60,000 bases of DNA from Antedon mediterranea (Eukaryota; Echinodermata; Crinoidea; Comatulida; Antedonidae), in assembly GCF_964355755.1 (NCBI RefSeq), contig NC_092670.1, positions 13,765,201 through 13,825,200 on the forward strand. Direction: 5' to 3'. A program made the translations under genes and the position numbers. Shown piece by piece: positions 56,701 through 60,000 of the stretch. Positions within the stretch are counted from its first letter, which is position 1; each line of letters opens with the position of its first letter. The notes beneath the pieces are model-generated. The model had not been told where the DNA came from. It saw only the letters and a program-made list of their open reading frames with translations, and did not search any database.

Positions 56701-57609
56701 AACGGACATTATTTGTTGATGATTAATCATTGATTTTAAATTAAATTCGATGGTAACAAATATAACACAAACTAATTTTTGTTTTATTCATACTTCGATG
56801 AATTGCAATGAGTAACCGACTCGGATTATGGAATACCCAAAAAATATTGTATTTTAGTCTACTTTTCATTCTCTATTCTTTTCAAGAGTTATCCTAGTAA
56901 TAATTGTATAAATCACATTGTTTATTAATATATTTCAAATAGTTAATATACTGTATTTGAAATTTTAGAAAGAACTGATACACAATGAGGCTGAATTATT
57001 TAAAAAGAAACAAAAACGGATGACCGATCAAGCAAGTGATGTCAGGGTGCTCTGTAAAGAATGTTTACAATTCTTATGTTACGCATCAGACCTTCTTCAA
57101 ACTAAAGATGGACATATCACATGTGTTTCACCACAATTTAAGGACAAAATTACCACCACAAACTATCAGAGGAAACGAGTACACAGAACTACGGACGACA
57201 TTGGTAATTATTAGTTGGTAATTATTTTCTTTAAATGAAACATTCACACTCGTCAACAAAAACGAGTAGGCCTATACGTGTAAGACGATTTTAACTTTAA
57301 AAAAACGCATGGAAAATACACACAAACAGATCAAAACTGTATGAATTGAGTTGTAATCTATTAATCCGAAACCTTTTGTACTGAAATGTTTGCTCTTGTT
57401 ATATCACAGGTTCTATCAAATGCGGTAAAAAAGACTGCGCAAATAAACTTGGAAATCTCATCAATTACAAAGGTACCACTGACGTCAAGGGATACGGGTT
57501 GAAAGTCGATAGCCTTATATTTGAAAATCCCAACAGAAGTGTATGTAAAACATGGCATTTAACAAAATGGAAAAAGAGAACATTTGAAATCAAAATAGGG
57601 GAGCCTTAG
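53516..57609 (+). CDS. RIG-I-like receptor B: DED + DECH RNA helicase + RIG-I C-terminal domain
   Basis: Seven exons, 819 aa: 53516-53798, 54056-55336, 55501-55671, 56105-56270, 56512-56635, 56969-57203, 57410-57609, with intron phases identical to RLR-A. DED at residues 10-90 (RxDL = REDL). Hel1 has APTGCGKT at 180-187 and DECHH at 281-285. Hel2i follows. Hel2 has [10 protein letters not shown] at 587-596 and QSRGRAR at 617-623. The C-terminal domain has zinc ligands C704/C707 and C758/C763. It is a tandem duplicate of RLR-A: helicase exons are nearly identical in long runs, whereas the DED and linker differ strongly. Role by family: cytosolic RNA sensor; the DED-based output is inferred. 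No inactivating change was seen. Confidence 0.93.
54056..55336 (+). CDS. RLR-B exon 2: linker, Hel1 and Hel2i
   Basis: Acceptor TTTTTATCAG, donor AAAAG/GTAACA. The ORF is open upstream of the acceptor, but only the spliced start keeps the phase with exon 1. Linker about 18 residues shorter than in RLR-A. Confidence 0.95.
55501..55671 (+). CDS. RLR-B exon 3: Hel2 start
   Basis: Acceptor ATGTTTAG, donor GTAAGA. Motif [11 protein letters not shown]; exactly 171 nt as in RLR-A. Confidence 0.93.
55672..56104 (+). other. RLR-B intron 3
   Basis: 433 bp without the transposon present in RLR-A; nothing recognised. Confidence 0.6.
56105..56270 (+). CDS. RLR-B exon 4: helicase motifs V and VI
   Basis: Acceptor CTGTTACAG, donor GTACCC. 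166 nt as in RLR-A, with a 47-nt identical run over the motif VI region. Confidence 0.94.
56512..56635 (+). CDS. RLR-B exon 5: pincer/bridging helices
   Basis: Acceptor TTGTTACAG, donor GTTTGA. 124 nt as in RLR-A. Confidence 0.9.
56636..56968 (+). other. RLR-B intron 5
   Basis: Nothing recognised. Confidence 0.6.
56969..57203 (+). CDS. RLR-B exon 6: first half of C-terminal domain
   Basis: Acceptor AAATTTTAG, donor [26 protein letters not shown] carries the first zinc pair. One codon longer than in RLR-A. Confidence 0.92.
57410..57609 (+). CDS. RLR-B exon 7: second half of C-terminal domain
   Basis: Acceptor [22 protein letters not shown] carries the second zinc pair; stop TAG at 57607-57609. 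Confidence 0.93.
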
Positions 57610-57657
57610 TCCGCTCTACTTCTATGGCGTTTGTCACTTGGTGGTGGGAGAGTAGGC

Positions 57658-58396
57658 AAAAGCCTGTTCTATGTGAATTTGTTCACGGGAATCGAAAGTA
57701 TCAGCTTATTTTTTTATTTTTTTTATTTTTTTTATTTTATTCAATCAAAACCAACAGCGATAAATACCGCCACTAACAGGTTTGAAACATAAAACAATAC
57801 AACATCAAAAACGGTTAACAATAAAATACAGATAAAATATATATATATATATATAAAACATAGATCGGCATGCCATAAACAATTTCGATTAAAACAGGTT
57901 ATGCAGGCTGTTCAAGAAGTGAACACATAATCGTCCTCTTAAAATAACCAAGTCTATCATTAAAAATATCGATATGATTGCTATTTAGATTATTAAATGT
58001 ATAAAGTAGTCTATGAAAAAGTCCCCTCTTAGTACAGTCGACACGGCTAAAAGAAATATGCAATAAATGTCTATTTCGTGTACGATCAGGAACATTTAAA
58101 CTAAATAGTGAAATTAATGAACAGTCATATTTAGAATTTAAAATATTATATAAGTCTATTCATCTTCAAAATCCCTTTCTGTGACTAACTCTGGTTCCTT
58201 GCTCTACAAATCGGGGCTCAGGAGATGAATCATGACTTCGTTCATAAGCACGTGAACCGAAAAACTCGACAGACACGCGATGGAAATGAAAATTGCAGCT
58301 ATCGCTTTTGTAATAGAAAGGGTAGTGCAATTTTCTTTTGTCGTCTGCGAAACATTGGACATGTGCGAATATATTCGCCTAGTGGAAAACAGACTT
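57658..58396. mobile_element. MITE related to the 3449-5471 host element, interrupted
   Basis: The left arm (AAGCCTGTTCT...GAATTTGTTCACGGGAATCG) and right arm (ATTCGCCTAGTGGAAAACAG) are diverged versions of the MITE at 3449. It starts 49 bp after the RLR-B stop and contains a LINE fragment. Confidence 0.55.
57708..58155 (-). mobile_element. LINE 3' end, 5'-truncated
   Basis: On the minus strand, the last roughly 84 codons of a reverse-transcriptase ORF (DRTRNRHLLHISFSRVDC, RGLFHRLLYTFN, YFKRTIMCSLLEQPA) end at the stop 57899-57901. A 3' UTR and an A-rich tail (AATAAAAAAA repeats) reach 57708. The pattern matches the C-terminus of ORF2 of non-LTR retrotransposons such as the Jockey/CR1/L2 group; the clade is not resolved. 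Confidence 0.7.
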
Positions 58397-58599
58397 GATT
58401 TGATAAGACACGTCCGAGTGAATTATTATTAAATTAAAAGGCGTTGTTTAAGTCTTCTGACCAGTTAGAATTAACTGTAAATTAAGTAATATAGGCCTAT
58501 TAGAACGGCCGATATAAGCCTAGGAAATGTTTAGCAAAGTAGCAAATAATGAACATAATTTTATTTTATGTCTTTAGGATTACCAATAGTGAATTAATC

Positions 58600-59098
58600 A
58601 CTGTCCTATCAGATAGGTGGTAATCCCCCTGATACAGGGCTATTTTGTGAACCAGTTCACCGGAGTGACCCCCTACTCTTTTCGAATAATGAACTGGGTT
58701 CTTTAAAGTGCACACAGGTTATAACTCATAATAACATTTATTTCTTATCATTTCAAAGTAAACAAAATAACAATTTAAATATAAATAATTAAGAGGCAAC
58801 ACCCAGAAAGTAATAACATTTGGAGGTTTCCCTCCAAAAAAACTTGTGACGGGTAGCCAGTTAAGAAATTGTAGTCATATTGGAGTTTAAACAAACAGAA
58901 ACAAAACAAGACAAACAGACATGTAAAGCAAGACAACGACAAATGTGTACACTGGACCTACGGCTTATAGTCTTTATCCGAGAAGACTTGTTGCACCATC
59001 AGAACTAGGAGTGAGTCGGCCTCGAACTCTTGCCGATGTTGTTGGCTCTTTAGGTACGGTAAACGGCACCCCTGCCTTAACCGCTCGGCCATTTGACT
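58600..59098 (-). mobile_element. tRNA-derived SINE, same family as 37778-38036, with extra internal sequence
   Basis: On the minus strand the head (59098 downward) reads GAGTCAAATGGCCGAGCGGT (A box) then GAGTTCGAGGCCGACTC (B box). The body GTGCACTTTAAAGAACCCAG and GAGTAGGGGGTCACTCCGGT lies at 58640-58720. About 250 bp of AT-rich sequence separates head and body and is absent from the other copy. Confidence 0.65.
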
Positions 59099-59707
59099 CA
59101 ATATAATAATATCAGACAGTTACTAGTATATACTGCATAATTTCGTTTTTATTTGACGCGTGCGTCGAAGTTTGTCTCTAGTAGGTAAAGTATTTTACTT
59201 GAATGCTCCTAATTGCGGACGACTCGTAATGTGATAGTTGTAAAGGTTTATTTTTAATGTGCATTAATTTATGATGATTTATTTAGGCAATATGTATATA
59301 AAAATGTCGATTTAGATATAGTAATAATTTCCGTAAGTTTCGCAACATTGTTAGTAGTTTAGTTTAATATTTGTTATTGTATGTGTACGTGTTTCTCTGT
59401 GTTCCCTCCTGTAAGTGGTGAACCATGAGTTCACTGTTGGTTGGGAAATGAAATAAATTTTTCTCAATTTTCGCTGTCGGCAAGAGACATTGTATGATTG
59501 ATTCCTTCTCTCTCATTTATGAAAGGAAAACAAATCGATAACTTCTGTTTTATTTTCTATTTCATAACAATAACCATCATTTTGAAAATGTAATATTTAT
59601 GCTATAAAATAAATGAATTACTGAATTTACTATACTGTAGGATGTAATATATATTGTATTATTAAATACTATTTGCAAAATGTTCATTTCAAATCAATTT
59701 AAAATCA
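59099..59707. other. no gene recognised
   Basis: AT-rich spacer upstream (in plus direction) of the minus-strand gene end. Confidence 0.4.
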
Positions 59708-59713
59708 TTTATT
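59708..59713 (-). terminator. polyadenylation signal AATAAA (minus strand)
   Basis: AATAAA on the minus strand 73 nt past the stop of the predicted exon at 59786-59915, a normal distance for a 3' UTR. Confidence 0.4.
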
Positions 59714-59785
59714 CAGGAAAAAATACATACAACCAATCGAAAACTTATATACAAAACTATTCCACTGGACAAAATTCAAACTCCA

Positions 59786-59915
59786 CTATATTACTCCTTG
59801 CACTGGGCTTTTTGCCCTAAGTTGTCCTATTCTGTAATACTGCATATCCAGGTAGTAAAATGGGTAGTTGTCAGAGGGTATCAGTCCGGAGTAGTCGGTT
59901 GTCCAGGTCGGTTGT
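59786..59915 (-). CDS. probable 3' terminal exon of a minus-strand gene, product unknown
   Basis: The minus strand reads QPTWTTDYSGLIPSDNYPFY then YLDMQYYRIGQLRAKSPVQG before a TAG at 59786-59788: high-complexity, aromatic-rich and unlike the AT-rich random ORFs around it. A possible acceptor (AAAATAG) lies just upstream at 59916-59917. The same frame upstream has a TAA at 59921-59923, then reads RTWKTRLHSTERLFTPTSP to near the window edge, so it could instead be a longer exon carrying a stop. I do not recognise the family. Confidence 0.4.
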
Positions 59916-60000
59916 CTATTTTAACATTCCGGTTTGGTGGGAGAGGTTGGGGTGAACAGTCGTTCTGTAGAGTGAAGCCTAGTTTTCCACGTCCTGAGGA

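Overview
This is AT-rich animal nuclear DNA: intron-containing genes with GT-AG splice sites, tRNA-derived SINEs, LINE 3' ends, many short inverted-repeat transposons and long microsatellites. A class B (secretin-family) GPCR sits next to two RIG-I-like receptors whose N-terminal domain is a death effector domain (DED) instead of CARDs. Together with the abundant 'TAGGCCTA'-type motif, this suggests a marine invertebrate deuterostome, possibly an echinoderm. That assignment is inference; no species marker was identified. All exon calls were made by eye from splice sites, reading phase and family motifs.

Layout. 1-14.5 kb: no protein gene recognised; two tRNA-Val(AAC)-like genes, a nested pair of inverted-repeat transposons (3.45-5.47 kb), a long minisatellite (6.1-6.7 kb), a (CAT)n tract (10.2-10.6 kb) and a LINE 3' end. 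14.5-39.5 kb, plus strand: a class B GPCR in at least 11 coding exons (527 codons recovered; signal peptide and start not found). It looks most like PTH/PTHrP-type receptors and ends in a PDZ-type tail. Its TM4 intron carries a 7.3-kb block of transposon wreckage (28.25-35.57 kb): a 1.5-kb-armed palindrome abutting a TIR element. Both derive from a family encoding a PIN/XPG-like core and a cysteine-rich tail. 39.5-43.0 kb: intergenic, with an (AT)n tract.

43.0-57.6 kb, plus strand: two complete seven-exon RIG-I-like receptor paralogues, A (834 aa) and B (819 aa), in tandem with identical intron phases. Each has DED - DECH helicase with Hel2i insert - RIG-I-type zinc-binding C-terminal domain. 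Each has the same 10-bp kappaB-type site about 340 bp upstream of the ATG. A third transposon of the 28-35 kb family is in intron 3 of copy A only. 57.6-60 kb: a MITE broken by a 5'-truncated LINE, a minus-strand SINE, and at the right edge a probable 3' terminal exon of a minus-strand gene.

How the genes may work together: the two RLRs form a plausible RNA-sensing module. The C-terminal domain and helicase would bind viral-type RNA and the DED would recruit DED adaptors or caspases (FADD/caspase-8 type) rather than a CARD adaptor, with NF-kB control of both copies. The GPCR shows no functional tie to them.
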